In this document: positions 10,401 to 18,125 of the stretch, piece by piece
How the letters are laid out: the number at the start of each line of letters is the position of its first letter
How positions within the stretch are numbered: position 1 is the stretch's first letter
From: Burkholderiaceae bacterium
GTDB taxonomy: Bacteria; Pseudomonadota; Gammaproteobacteria; Burkholderiales; Burkholderiaceae_C
NCBI GenBank assembly: GCA_026125795.1
Contig: JAHCKM010000002.1
Span: 1,178,001 to 1,242,000 of the forward strand
Length of the DNA: 64,000 nt
Direction of reading: 5' to 3'
Made by a program: the position numbers and the translations under genes
Notes under the pieces: model-generated
The model's input: the letters and a program-made list of their open reading frames with translations, nothing else
Database searches by the model: none
What the model was told of the DNA's origin: nothing

Positions 10401-10576
10401 AGAGCGACTATGGTTGGGTATTGCCGAATGGTCAGCAGCGCGCTATCTATCTTCACAGTTCTCAGTTGGATGCAGGTGGCTGGGCACGCCTTCGGCGAGG
10501 GGACGCACTGAAGTTCAGCATTGGTTTCAACTACATGGGTCCGGCTGTCACATTTCGAGGTGTCGGGGCACTGTAG
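7472..10576 (+). CDS. SIR2-like domain / P-loop NTPase / TPR / cold-shock-domain protein (candidate defence effector)
   Basis: Large protein of 1034 aa with an unusual domain order. Residues 15-260 are a SIR2-like NAD-binding domain: FLGAGAS (19-25), TTNYD (107-111), LHG with H154, and YVGYQIEDSDIR. A P-loop NTPase follows (GYAGSGKT, 367-374; hydrophobic strand ending FVFVDG), resembling STAND/NACHT-like switches. Residues about 680-950 are helical repeats of TPR type (KNPGSTFVARALSRV, ALRIAPGDKWL). The C-terminus (about 969-1030) reads as a cold-shock/OB fold: FEGIISKL, DYGWVLP, YLHSSQL, LRRGDALKFSIGFNYMGPAV. By analogy with SIR2 effectors of Thoeris, DSR and SIR2-STAND (Avs) systems it may deplete NAD+ on sensing phage; that is inference. 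It is a single gene with visibly lower GC and different codon use than the catabolic operon, suggesting acquisition. The role of a nucleic-acid-binding CSD as sensor is hypothetical. Confidence 0.85.
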   Translation: MDIPDYLVQQIRAGKAILFLGAGASLGATASTPPTSPPTGKQLGKLLSTQFLGGDSQDKPLTLISEYCIAESDLRTVQQYIAGLFNRFSPSAAQKSIADFRWAALVTTNYDQLIEKAYAENKDRLQTPVPILRNTDRIDYELRAPDAVPLLKLHGCVSMADEVAHPLILTIDQYVNHRIGREKLFNRFTEYAGEYSVVYVGYQIEDSDIRSILLQLNDPSISRPMQYVVSPNPSARDQKIWAEKRITTLAGSFDEFMTELQAKIPPGLRGIRSSTHSHPIAGKFVSHAAPSSDLMAFLANDATYVHAGMVPETSSARTFFRGASLGWGAIAASYDAKRTLSDTVLAEVILLEEAKRPRPTDFYLIKGYAGSGKTVLLKRIALETATTFNKVVLYLRSDARLADAPLAELCTLVGERLFVFVDGVSRRAADLEAFILLARSKKLPITIIATERTNEWNVDGQGLSPLLDGDHELRSLSLPEIDALIAKLEEFKCLGELEKKSNAERREAFLAYANRQLLVALYEITSGAPFQDIVFDEYKRILSDRARRIYLYVCALNRMNVPVRAGLIYRLTGVSFKDFKRDFFSPLEAVVLTEEYKPALDMAYRARHPWVAQVVFERALPEERDRFDLYISILKEIDVGYTPDRAAFRETIRAKNLRELFADPLLVEEIFRTADQASHNDGYVYQQHAIYEFRRQNGNLRRASELISYAKELLPHDRSIVHTMSELEIVRANAAKTEVERKLHLEQAGQYAGRLTGANADSAHGHVTLVKLAMGRLRDVLDTDGADDEDVTAAAKQVEQALGNGLQQFRSDEYLLAAEAEFAGLLHDRERAVKALSKAVAKNPGSTFVARALSRVLELNHDFVGARKTLADALRIAPGDKWLNGSLARLIELRFPEEGREAEACWRRAFTDGDTNYASQFWFARRLYLNGKVDEAYTRFGRLKLARVAFETKVAIAGRIREGGSLKIFEGIISKLESDYGWVLPNGQQRAIYLHSSQLDAGGWARLRRGDALKFSIGFNYMGPAVTFRGVGAL

Positions 10577-10636
10577 ATGGCGGGGAGCGCGAGCCGCTGT
10601 GCGCTATCGTCGCCAGCAGCAACCAGGAGCGCTCGC

Positions 10637-11563
10637 ATGACCACCATCGCCTTCCTCGGCACCGGCCTGATGGGCACGGGCTTCATTCAACGCGCGCGCA
10701 CCAACGGCCTCACCGTGCGCGCCTGGAACCGCAGTGCGGCTAAGGCGCAGGCGCTGGCCGCCAGCGACGCTGCGGGTGGCGTCACCGCCTGCGCCACCGT
10801 GGCGCAGGCCGTGCAAGGGGCCGAGCGCATCCACCTCTCGCTGTCCGACGACGCCTCGGTCGACGCCGTGCTCGAGCCGCTGGCCGGCGTGCTGCCGTCC
10901 AGCGCCTGGGTGGTGGACCACACCACCACGGCGGTGCGCCCCACCGCCGAGCGCGTGGCGCGCTGGGACGCGCGTGGCGTGCGGTTCGTGCATGCGCCGG
11001 TGTTCATGGCGCCGGCCAATTGCGCCGAGGGTACCGGCTGGATGTTGATCTCGGGCGACCTCGCGCGGCGTGAGCGCGCCGGGCCGCTCCCAAGCGCGAA
11101 CTCCGGAGTGCGCAGCACGGAGGTCGTCGATCCGGCGTTGCAGGGCGCGCTGCAGGCGATGACCGGCAAGGTGATCTACCTGGGCCCGCAGCCCGAGCGC
11201 GCGGCGGCGTTCAAGCTGTTCGGCAACCTCACGCTGCTGGGGCTGCTGGGCATCCTCGGCGATGTGGGCCGGCTGGCCGCCGCGGTGGGCATCGACATGA
11301 AAGACGCGTTCAGCCTGTTCGAGCACTTCAATCCTGGGCAGACGCTGCCGCAGCGCGCCAAGCGCATCTCATCGGGCCAATACGATCCGCCGTCGTTCGA
11401 GATGTCGATGGCGAGGAAGGACCTGCGGTTGATGGTGGAAGAGGCGGCGCGTGGGGGGCAGACGCTCCAGCTGATTCCGGCGTTGGCGAAGTTGCTGGAC
11501 CAAGGCATTGCACGGGGCGAAGGGCATCTCGATGTGGCGGCGGGGGTCAGGGTGCCGGAGTGA
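10637..11563 (+). CDS. NAD(P)-dependent 3-hydroxyisobutyrate-dehydrogenase-like / 6PGDH-family protein
   Basis: Beta-hydroxyacid dehydrogenase of 308 aa. The N-terminal Rossmann fold has GTGLMGTGF (7-15); the catalytic lysine is K193 in FKLFGNLTLLG; the C-terminal helical domain includes FEHFNPGQTLPQRAKRISSGQY. Family members are about 290 aa; the surplus is a low-complexity stretch (about 144-166, RRERAGPLPSANSGVRST) between the NAD domain and the conserved MTGKVIYLGPQ, so the gene seems to carry a small in-frame insertion. The start ATG has GGAGC upstream. This is the intact parent of a family of gene fragments scattered to 45.3 kb. The substrate is unknown. Confidence 0.88.
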   Translation: MTTIAFLGTGLMGTGFIQRARTNGLTVRAWNRSAAKAQALAASDAAGGVTACATVAQAVQGAERIHLSLSDDASVDAVLEPLAGVLPSSAWVVDHTTTAVRPTAERVARWDARGVRFVHAPVFMAPANCAEGTGWMLISGDLARRERAGPLPSANSGVRSTEVVDPALQGALQAMTGKVIYLGPQPERAAAFKLFGNLTLLGLLGILGDVGRLAAAVGIDMKDAFSLFEHFNPGQTLPQRAKRISSGQYDPPSFEMSMARKDLRLMVEEAARGGQTLQLIPALAKLLDQGIARGEGHLDVAAGVRVPE

Positions 11564-12787
11564 GGCCAATCGCAGAAGATCGCTTGCATGCAGCGCTGCG
11601 CGAAGCCGGCATGCTCGACGTGCCGGAGCGTTTCTCGGTCGCGCTCGTGCCTCAGGTCATCCCTCGCGCGCTTCTGGCCGCCATCGAGAGCTTCATCGGC
11701 GTCTTCGACCGAGTGACGACGCGCCCGGCCTGGCAAGAGGCGATGACGGCGAACGGCCCCGCGATTGCCCGGCGGCGGCGCGCGGAGGTCTGCTTCTTCA
11801 GCGCGTGGGATTTCCATCTCCCGCCGGAGAGCCCCGATCGCTTCCAGCTCATCGAGTGCAATGACAATGGCTCGGGGATGATGTTCGCGGCGATCATCAA
11901 TCGCCTGTACTACGAGCTCTCCGGGCTCGGCGAGCGTTTCGCGCCCGAGGCACCGCCGACCGTTGCGGCCTTCGGTCAACGCGTGCTCGGCATGATCCGA
12001 CGGGAAGTTCCGGCCCTCTGCGTGGGGCGCTCGCTCGATCTCGTGCTGATCCTCGACGACGCGGAGTCTCTCGGTGAGGGCAAATTCAGAGACGAGCACC
12101 TTCTGCTGTGCCGACTGTGTCGAAGTGCCGGCTGGCGGGCCGAGACCGGCTCGCCCGCGGAGACCACGTGGGAACGTGGACAGTTGCTCTGCCGTGGCGA
12201 GCGTGTCGCGTTCGTGATCAACCGCTCGACCGACTTCCTTTGGGAGGCGGACGCCTTTTCGGCCCTGCGATCCGCGTACGCGGAGGGCTGCGTGGTGGTG
12301 GAGCCCAATCCGTTCACCTACGCAACGCGCAGCGACAAGCGCTTGCTCGAGCCGCTCTCGCGGCCGATCAGTGACGTCGAGCTCGGCATCCGGCCAGACG
12401 AGCGGGCCCTGCTGAGCGCTCACGTGCCGGAGACCCGTCTGCTGCGGGCCGAGAACGTCGACGAGCTCAGCTCTCAGAAGGAGCAGTGGTTCTTCAAGCC
12501 GTGCCATGGGTTCGCGAGCCACGGCATTCTCACGGCCGCGCAGGTCGGCCGCACGCGCCTGCGTCGACTCGTCAACAAAGGCGTTCCCTATGTGGCGCAG
12601 CGCAGAGCGCCGAAGGCCCGCGTGGACGGGAGCGGGAGCGGTCCTCTGTGGACCGACCTCCGCGTCTGGGCTTACCGCGGCGAGCGCGTCGTTCTATCAA
12701 GGCCGGGCATCCCGTGATCCCGACAGCATCGATCTGTCGCCGCCCGGGGGTTGGATGCCGACCTACGGCACAGCGGCGAGGTGCTGA
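11560..12787 (+). pseudogene. Circularly permuted ATP-grasp-like protein, frameshifted near the 3' end
   Basis: The frame from GTG 11560 (overlapping the dehydrogenase stop by 4 nt) encodes 385 aa ending at 12717. Motifs resemble circularly permuted ATP-grasp/glutathionylspermidine-synthase-like proteins: FQLIECNDNGSGMMF, EPNPFTYATRSDK, WFFKPCHGFASHGI and DLRVWAYRGERVV. The protein then ends abruptly in LSRPGIP. In another frame the DNA continues with ASRDPDSIDLSPPGGWMPTYG, which reads like the expected C-terminus and stops at 12787. A single indel near 12690-12710 therefore probably separates the two. Either the gene is broken or the assembly has a base error there. The function is unknown; related proteins ligate peptides or amines using ATP. 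Confidence 0.7.
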
Positions 12788-12892
12788 CGCATCGGCGGGC
12801 TTGATCTTGCGCAAGCAACACGGCGCGTCGCAGCCGTAGCTTGGCATTTTCATTCGTCCAGTGCGAGGACGCTGTGAATTTGGAGGTGTGTC

Positions 12893-13402
12893 ATGAGCCA
12901 TCGTCGTTCACGTCCTCAAGAACCGCAGCGGGTCTCGAACCAGCACTTCGCTTGGCACGACGCCGTCTCGCTGGGCGCGTTGCTGCTGGAGACCTACCAG
13001 CCTCGCCGGGTGCTGGAGCTGTTTCGCTCGCACACCTACCTGCAGCTGCACAACCTCGAAAAGCGTTGGCGCATCGAGGTGGCCGAGCTCATCGAGAAGA
13101 CCGAACGGCCGGCCGAACTGCGCCGTCTGGCCCAGGAGCACCCCGATCACCATGTGGCGGAGCTCGTCTTGCTGTTTGCCATCATGGGGCAGGTGAGGAC
13201 CTGCCGCATCCTCGAGATGCGTGACCGCTATCGGACGGCGATGATGGATGGGGCAGACAGCCTGCTGGAGTGCGCCGATTGGTACGAAATGTCGTGCCAT
13301 GTCGCCGAACTGTTCGAGACCTACGAGTTTCCGTTCGAGGTCTTCGCGGCCAGCGATGCCCGCGTTGAGTGGGGCGAATCGAAGTGGTCAGACGAGGCAT
13401 AG
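12893..13402 (+). CDS. Hypothetical protein, helical
   Basis: A 169-aa protein with a clear ribosome site (GGAGGTGTGTC before ATG). I do not recognise the family. It starts with a basic stretch (SHRRSRPQEP), is rich in predicted helix (LLLETYQPRRVLELFRS, ELIEKTERPAELRRL) and ends with an acidic tail (EWGESKWSDEA). No signal peptide, membrane segment or catalytic motif is apparent. It stands alone between the broken ATP-grasp gene and a dehydrogenase gene fragment. Confidence 0.7.
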   Translation: MSHRRSRPQEPQRVSNQHFAWHDAVSLGALLLETYQPRRVLELFRSHTYLQLHNLEKRWRIEVAELIEKTERPAELRRLAQEHPDHHVAELVLLFAIMGQVRTCRILEMRDRYRTAMMDGADSLLECADWYEMSCHVAELFETYEFPFEVFAASDARVEWGESKWSDEA

Positions 13403-13479
13403 CCGACACTTCGTTGAGGACGGTGGCATCGAGTTGCTCTCGGTGGCGACTTCACTGAGGCCCGAGGACCTGTTGGCGC

Positions 13480-13640
13480 GCCTGTTCGAGCACTTCAACC
13501 CCGGCCAGACGCTGCCGCAGCGTGGCAAGCGCATCAGCGCCGGGCAATACACGCCGCCGTCGTTCGAGATGTCGATGGCGCGCAAGGATTTGCGGCTGAT
13601 GATCGCCGAGGCCGCGCGCGGCGGGCAGACGCTGGCCGCT
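13480..13640 (+). pseudogene. Dehydrogenase gene fragment F1
   Basis: About 160 bp that match the parent dehydrogenase at 11307-11467: it reads LFEHFNPGQTLPQRGKRIS, then PPSFEMSMARKDLRLM and ARGGQTLA. It has no 5' part, start or 3' end and sits between the hypothetical gene and the terminator-like hairpin of the BNR-repeat gene. It is on the same strand as the parent. It is one of eight clear fragments in the window. Confidence 0.85.
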
Positions 13641-13643
13641 GAA

Positions 13644-13670
13644 GGGTCGCCGGCTGCGCCCCGGCGACCC
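13644..13670 (-). terminator. Strong hairpin downstream of BNR-repeat gene
   Basis: A perfect 10-bp stem (GGGTCGCCGG at 13644-13653 with CCGGCGACCC at 13661-13670) and a 7-nt loop lies 7 nt beyond the stop of the minus-strand BNR-repeat gene. No U-tract follows, so it is terminator-like rather than a proven intrinsic terminator. Confidence 0.45.
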
Positions 13671-13677
13671 GATCACG

Positions 13678-15237
13678 CTATCTGACGAACAGGATGCTCT
13701 GGCGGTCGTTGGCGTCGACGAACGTGCCGTTGTTGTTCTGGGGAAAGACGACCGGCAGGCCGAGGTTGTTCGCGACCGTGAATGCCGCGACGAAGTCGGT
13801 GCCAACGCTGGAGAGTCCGACGTAGTCACCCGGGAAGTAGCCGCGCGCGCCGGTGATCACCATTTGCCGCATGTCGAACGACGATGGCGTCAGGCGGCGC
13901 TCCCCGAGATAGTTCAGCGCGGCGTCGAACGTCGACAGCCAGACGTCGGTGGTCAGCGTTTCGTCGCCGAGCACGTCGTTGCGGAAGTCATAGAACAGCA
14001 CACCCACGGTGCCCGCCGAGTTCACGGCGACGATCGGCAGAAACGCCTGCTCCGAGGCCGGCCTGGCTTGATTGACGCGCACCGGTGCTGACCACGTTGC
14101 GCCGCCGTCCACCGAGCGTGCGACGACCACGCTCACGAGCCCGTTGGTGTTGACGCCGGCGTCCTGCCACGCCATGTAGAGATGCCCGGTCGTGCGGTTG
14201 ACCGCGATGCTCGGAATCTCCTGCGCGTCGCGCACCGGAACGCCGAGCTCGGGGTCGACCGCGGTGGTGCTCGCGAACGACGCGACACGCGAGTCCACGC
14301 GCGTCCAATGACGCCCCTGGTCGGTGGAGCGCAACACGGCCTGCTCGTATGTGACCTGGCCCGTCGTGTTGTCGAACAGGATGCGGAAATACGCGTTGAC
14401 GAGCGAGCGGTCCGGCAGCACGACGATCTGCGCGCCCTGGCGGAACACGGCCTGCTCGCCCGGACCCGTGCGGCCCATCGTCGCGACCGGCTTCGCCGGG
14501 CCCCACGTCAGGCCGCCGTCAGTGGAGCGCGCCACCACCACCGACGTGATGCCGGTGCGGAACAGCGTCCAGGTGGCGTAGACGAGGCGCGAGTCGTATG
14601 GGTCGGCGGTGATCGTGTTCTTGTCGTGGAACAGCGAGCGCGCGGTGGGATCCTGCGCCGGGTTGCGCGCGATCACGATCGGCGTTGACCACGTGGCGCC
14701 GCCGTCGGTCGAGCGCGCGACCGTCATCGCGTTCTCGTTCACCGAGCGCTGGCTGACGAGCGCCATGTAGTGCGCAGTGCCGTTGGGGCTGAAGCTGATC
14801 CACGGATCGGAGCCCCGCTCAAAGTCGCCCGACGAGCCGGGCGTGCCGCCCGAGCAGCGGGTGAACGGAATCGTCACCTGGGTCCAGCTCGCGCCGCCGT
14901 TCGTCGTGTAGGCGGCGCCGAGGCTTTGCGCGCTGCCCGTGCTCCAGCGGTCCTGGTGCCAGCCTGCAATCATGTTGTTCGGATTGGCGGGATTGACCGC
15001 GATGTGCGGCTCGGTTTCGCTGTTGCGATAGACCACGCCGGTTTGCGGCGCGCCGTTGCACGCGGTCACGGCCTGCGGGTCGTCTGGATCGCCGCCGTCC
15101 GGATTGCTGCTCAATCCGCTGATGAAGACCGTCTGCGCGTGCACCGCGCCGGTCCCCACTGCGGCGACCAGCGCGGCACCGAGCACTGCAACGCGCGCGT
15201 GGGCCGAGCGCCCCTGAATCCGTTGCCGGTGTGACAT
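13678..15237 (-). CDS. Exported BNR/Asp-box repeat protein (sialidase-like beta-propeller)
   Basis: Secreted protein of 519 aa. The ATG at 15237 is preceded by AAGGAGA at ideal spacing and gives a signal peptide (basic start, hydrophobic VAVLGAALVAAVGTGAVHAQ). The mature part has at least five Asp-box/BNR motifs (TTNGGASW, STDGGATW, STDGGLTW, STDQGRHW, SVDGGATW), the mark of a six-bladed sialidase-type propeller. It also has repeated IAVNP/IAVN strands. I see no complete sialidase catalytic set, so it may be a binding propeller rather than a glycosidase. It is a single gene ending at a strong hairpin; no operon partner is evident. Confidence 0.85.
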   Translation of the reverse strand: MSHRQRIQGRSAHARVAVLGAALVAAVGTGAVHAQTVFISGLSSNPDGGDPDDPQAVTACNGAPQTGVVYRNSETEPHIAVNPANPNNMIAGWHQDRWSTGSAQSLGAAYTTNGGASWTQVTIPFTRCSGGTPGSSGDFERGSDPWISFSPNGTAHYMALVSQRSVNENAMTVARSTDGGATWSTPIVIARNPAQDPTARSLFHDKNTITADPYDSRLVYATWTLFRTGITSVVVARSTDGGLTWGPAKPVATMGRTGPGEQAVFRQGAQIVVLPDRSLVNAYFRILFDNTTGQVTYEQAVLRSTDQGRHWTRVDSRVASFASTTAVDPELGVPVRDAQEIPSIAVNRTTGHLYMAWQDAGVNTNGLVSVVVARSVDGGATWSAPVRVNQARPASEQAFLPIVAVNSAGTVGVLFYDFRNDVLGDETLTTDVWLSTFDAALNYLGERRLTPSSFDMRQMVITGARGYFPGDYVGLSSVGTDFVAAFTVANNLGLPVVFPQNNNGTFVDANDRQSILFVR

Positions 15238-15305
15238 GACCGATCTCCTTGCATGTGAAGGGCGGCCATCGTGCGCCTGCAGCGCAAGCGGTGAACCCCC
15301 AACTT

Positions 15306-15653
15306 CTAGGGAACGGCGGGCATCACGCTTGCCGGCGCCGAAGCGGGCGCAATGGTACCGGCGTTGACCGGCGGCATCGTGACCCAGTCTTGGGATCGCG
15401 TGCTGAAGACGCCGCGCAACGGCATCGTCTTGTCGTCTCGCGGGTGAACTTGCAGCACGCCTCGATCGGCGCGATCCAGCCACGTGAGCAGGAGCAACCT
15501 GTCACCGACCCGGATATCAACCAGCGCAGCCTGCATCGACTGCTCAAACACGAGCACAGCGGGCGGTGCACCTTCCTCGCCCTGCTTGGGTGCGTCTTCA
15601 CGCTTGCGCAGCGGTGACTCCACGCGTCCGATGGGCCTGACGGAGAACTCCAT
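15306..15653 (-). pseudogene. TrmO/TsaA-like (UPF0066) gene, 3'-truncated
   Basis: The first 90 residues match the TsaA/TrmO family, which methylates tRNA t6A: MEFSVRPIGRVESPL, DRLLLLTWLDRADRGVLQVHPRDD and LRGVFSTRSQD. The family motif should continue STRSPxRPNPIGL, but here it changes to WVTMPPVNAGTI and a low-complexity Ala/Pro tail that ends at 15306 (115 aa in total versus about 150). The catalytic motif is therefore interrupted, and no other frame restores it. The gene is most likely a remnant. It lies upstream of the BNR-repeat gene on the same strand. Confidence 0.65.
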
Positions 15654-15754
15654 GGCGACCTCGTCTATCGTCGTCTGTCTGGAAGCGTCACCAAAGCTGT
15701 GGCAGGTCAGCGTGGAGACGACTGCCTACTTTCGCGCGGTGCCGGAATGGCCCG

Positions 15755-15961
15755 CTACTGCAGTCGGATCTCGCCGTCGAAGGCAACTTCGAGCTGCAGC
15801 CCGGCGATGTGCAGCGTCATCTTGGCCGGCAGCGTCTCGGTGCCCGCGATGGCCTTGGCCTCGATGGCCCTCGCCACCGCCTGCTCGATCTCGCGCTGCG
15901 AGTTGACGCCTACCGTCTTGAGAAACTTGCGAAGGCTGATGTTGAAGGTTTCCTGGTCCAT
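15755..15961 (-). CDS. DUF6494 family small protein
   Basis: A 68-aa protein beginning MDQETFNISLRKFLKTVGV, then SQREIEQAVARAIEAK and LPAKMTLHIAGL, with an acidic end (DGEIRLQ). This matches the short conserved DUF6494 family as I recall it; its function is unknown. A signal peptide and cysteines are absent, so it is probably cytosolic. It has no close operon partner: the truncated TrmO-like gene lies 101 bp downstream. Confidence 0.75.
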   Translation of the reverse strand: MDQETFNISLRKFLKTVGVNSQREIEQAVARAIEAKAIAGTETLPAKMTLHIAGLQLEVAFDGEIRLQ

Positions 15962-16170
15962 GACGGTCCTTTCGAGATCGCTGCGCAGCGCGTGCCTGCC
16001 ACTCTAGTCCCATCGACGGGCGCAGTCGGCTTGCTGGTCTGCGTCCACAACCGGTGTGCGCCCTGTCGCCGCTCAACTGCGCCGGCGCGCGGCTCCGGCA
16101 CGTGGAGCCGGCGCCGCGAGCGCGGCGCGCTGCCGAGTTCAGAGCGCGCCGAGCTTTCGAACTGATCGTG

Positions 16171-16275
16171 CACCTCAACTCCGGCCAGACGCTGCCGCAG
16201 CGCGCCAAAGCGCATCCGCGCCCGGCGGCACAGCCCGCTGTTGTTCGAAATGCCGATGCGCGCAAGGCCAACGCG
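16171..16275 (+). pseudogene. Dehydrogenase gene fragment F2 (decayed)
   Basis: Within the 330-bp gap 15962-16291 this stretch begins like the parent (NSGQTLPQRAK for NPGQTLPQRAK). After a 1-nt shift it continues RIRARR...LLFEMPMRK against RISSGQ...SFEMSMARK. It corresponds to parent 11335-11430. It is the most degenerate of the clear copies, and again on the + strand. Nothing else recognisable lies in the gap. Confidence 0.7.
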
Positions 16276-16291
16276 GGTTAGCGTTCCCAGG

Positions 16292-18094
16292 CTACGAAGC
16301 TGTCTCGATAGATTGCTCGGAATCCACGAGCTCTCGTAGAGCGGAGATGCCCACCGGAGGCTGTGGCACCCACGGCACGAGATAGGTCCGCTTGGCAAGA
16401 CCTGCGATGCGAGCAAACTGCCTCCGCTCGCCGGCCAGCCGCGCAGACAGCACGGGGTCGCAGGTGCCGGATGACAACAGGCTCCGATTCACCACCCATG
16501 CAAAAGGCTCGACACGGGCACGCCGTAGATCGTCCTGCAGGCTGGCCGCCTCCGACACAGGCGTGACCTCGGGCAACGTGACGAGCACGATGCGGGTGTA
16601 GTTGGGGTCCTGCAGGCGCATCAACGGGGTGACCACGCGCGCGCCTGCCGCACCCTGGAACTCGCGTGTCATCTGACGGTGGTACGCACCCGTGGCGTCC
16701 ATCAGCAACAGCGTGTGTCCGGTGGGTGCCGTGTCTAGCACCACGAAGGCGCTGCGTGCCTCGCTCACGATGCGCGAGAAGGCATGGAACACCGCCACCT
16801 CCTCGGTGCACGGCGAACGCAGGTCCTCCAGCATCAGCGCGCGCGCCGGCGCGTCGAGATCGCGTCCGCGCGTGGCCAAGATCTTGTCGATGTAGCGCTG
16901 GGTTTCGGCCACCGGATCGATGCGATCCACCTGCAAGCCCGGCACGCCGCCCTCGAGCGTGGTGCTCAGATGTGCTGCCGGATCGGTGGTCGACAGGTGC
17001 ACGGTCCTGCCGCGCTGCGCGAGGGCCACCGCCAGCGCCACGGCAATGGTCGTCTTGCCGACGCCACCTTTGCCCATCACCATGATCAGGCCGCGATCCT
17101 TCTGGGCCAGCTCGTCGGCCAGCGCGTGCAATGACTGGGCACTGGGTGGTGCGCTCAATGTCTCCGCAGGCGTCGGTGGCGGCACGCTCGCGGGGTCGAG
17201 CAGGGCGCGCAACGACGGCAGGCCCACCATGTCGAACGGCCGCAGCGGCACGCGGTCCTGCGGCAGTTCCGCCAGGCCCGCCGGCATGGCGCCGAGCGCC
17301 TCGCGGCCCAACGACTCCAGCGCGCCGGCAACCGGGTCGTCTGTCTTCGTCGCCTGGAACACACCGTTGATCACGAGGCGCTGGTTGGTCAACTCTAGCT
17401 CCAGCAACTCGCGATGGGTGCGATCGGCCTCGCGCAGCGCGGCGCGGTCGGCGCGCGACACGAGCACGATCGCCGTGTGGCGCGGATCGGCCAGCGCGCG
17501 CAGGCCGTCGCGGAAGCGCTGCTCCTGCATCTTGAGGCCCGAGTGCGGCCCGAGGCACGAGGCGCCGCGATCGTTGCCTTCGAGAAAGCCTGTCCAGGCC
17601 TTGGGCAGGCTCAGCAGCCGCAGCGTGTGCCCCGTGGGCGCGGTGTCGAAGATCACGTGGTCGTGGCCGCCTGCGTCGCCAGCCAGCAAGCCGATGAACT
17701 CGTCGAACGCTGCGATCTCGGTGGTACAGGCGCCGGAGAGCTGCTCGCGCACCGTGCTGCGCTCGGTGTCGGTGCTGCCTGCAGGCATCTGCTCGATCAC
17801 CCGGCTTCGATAGGCGTCGGCTGCTGCTGCGGGGTCGATGTTGAGCGCTTCGAGGCGCGGCGCCCCGGGCACCGCGCTGGGCCGGTCGGACAAGTCGAGG
17901 CCCAGCATCTCGTCGAGGTTGGAGGCGGGGTCAGTGCTGACCAGCAGCACGCGCTGGCCGCGATCGGCCAGGGCCAGCGCGCAGGCACACGCCAGCGACG
18001 TCTTGCCGACACCTCCCTTGCCGGTGAAAAAGAGGAAGCGCGGCGGATCGCGCAGCAGCGATAGCGCGGCAGCGGCACCGGTGGCGCTGTTCAT
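16292..18094 (-). CDS. arsA: ArsA arsenical pump-driving ATPase
   Basis: Two-domain ArsA ATPase of 600 aa that energises arsenite efflux through ArsB. Both halves carry a deviant P-loop GKGGVGKT (residues 25-32, and again near 340) and the DTAPTGHTLxLL signature. The metalloid-binding cysteines appear conserved: C123 in GACTTEIAAFDEF, C180 in RGASCLGPH, and one in the second half in RSPCTEEVAVF. Its start lies 31 bp downstream of a DUF2703 gene on the same strand. No arsR, arsB, arsC or arsD is visible nearby, so a pump partner must be elsewhere or lost. Confidence 0.93.
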   Translation of the reverse strand: MNSATGAAAALSLLRDPPRFLFFTGKGGVGKTSLACACALALADRGQRVLLVSTDPASNLDEMLGLDLSDRPSAVPGAPRLEALNIDPAAAADAYRSRVIEQMPAGSTDTERSTVREQLSGACTTEIAAFDEFIGLLAGDAGGHDHVIFDTAPTGHTLRLLSLPKAWTGFLEGNDRGASCLGPHSGLKMQEQRFRDGLRALADPRHTAIVLVSRADRAALREADRTHRELLELELTNQRLVINGVFQATKTDDPVAGALESLGREALGAMPAGLAELPQDRVPLRPFDMVGLPSLRALLDPASVPPPTPAETLSAPPSAQSLHALADELAQKDRGLIMVMGKGGVGKTTIAVALAVALAQRGRTVHLSTTDPAAHLSTTLEGGVPGLQVDRIDPVAETQRYIDKILATRGRDLDAPARALMLEDLRSPCTEEVAVFHAFSRIVSEARSAFVVLDTAPTGHTLLLMDATGAYHRQMTREFQGAAGARVVTPLMRLQDPNYTRIVLVTLPEVTPVSEAASLQDDLRRARVEPFAWVVNRSLLSSGTCDPVLSARLAGERRQFARIAGLAKRTYLVPWVPQPPVGISALRELVDSEQSIETAS

Positions 18095-18125
18095 GTCGAC
18101 TGCACGGTGTTGTTGGCCGGCTCGA

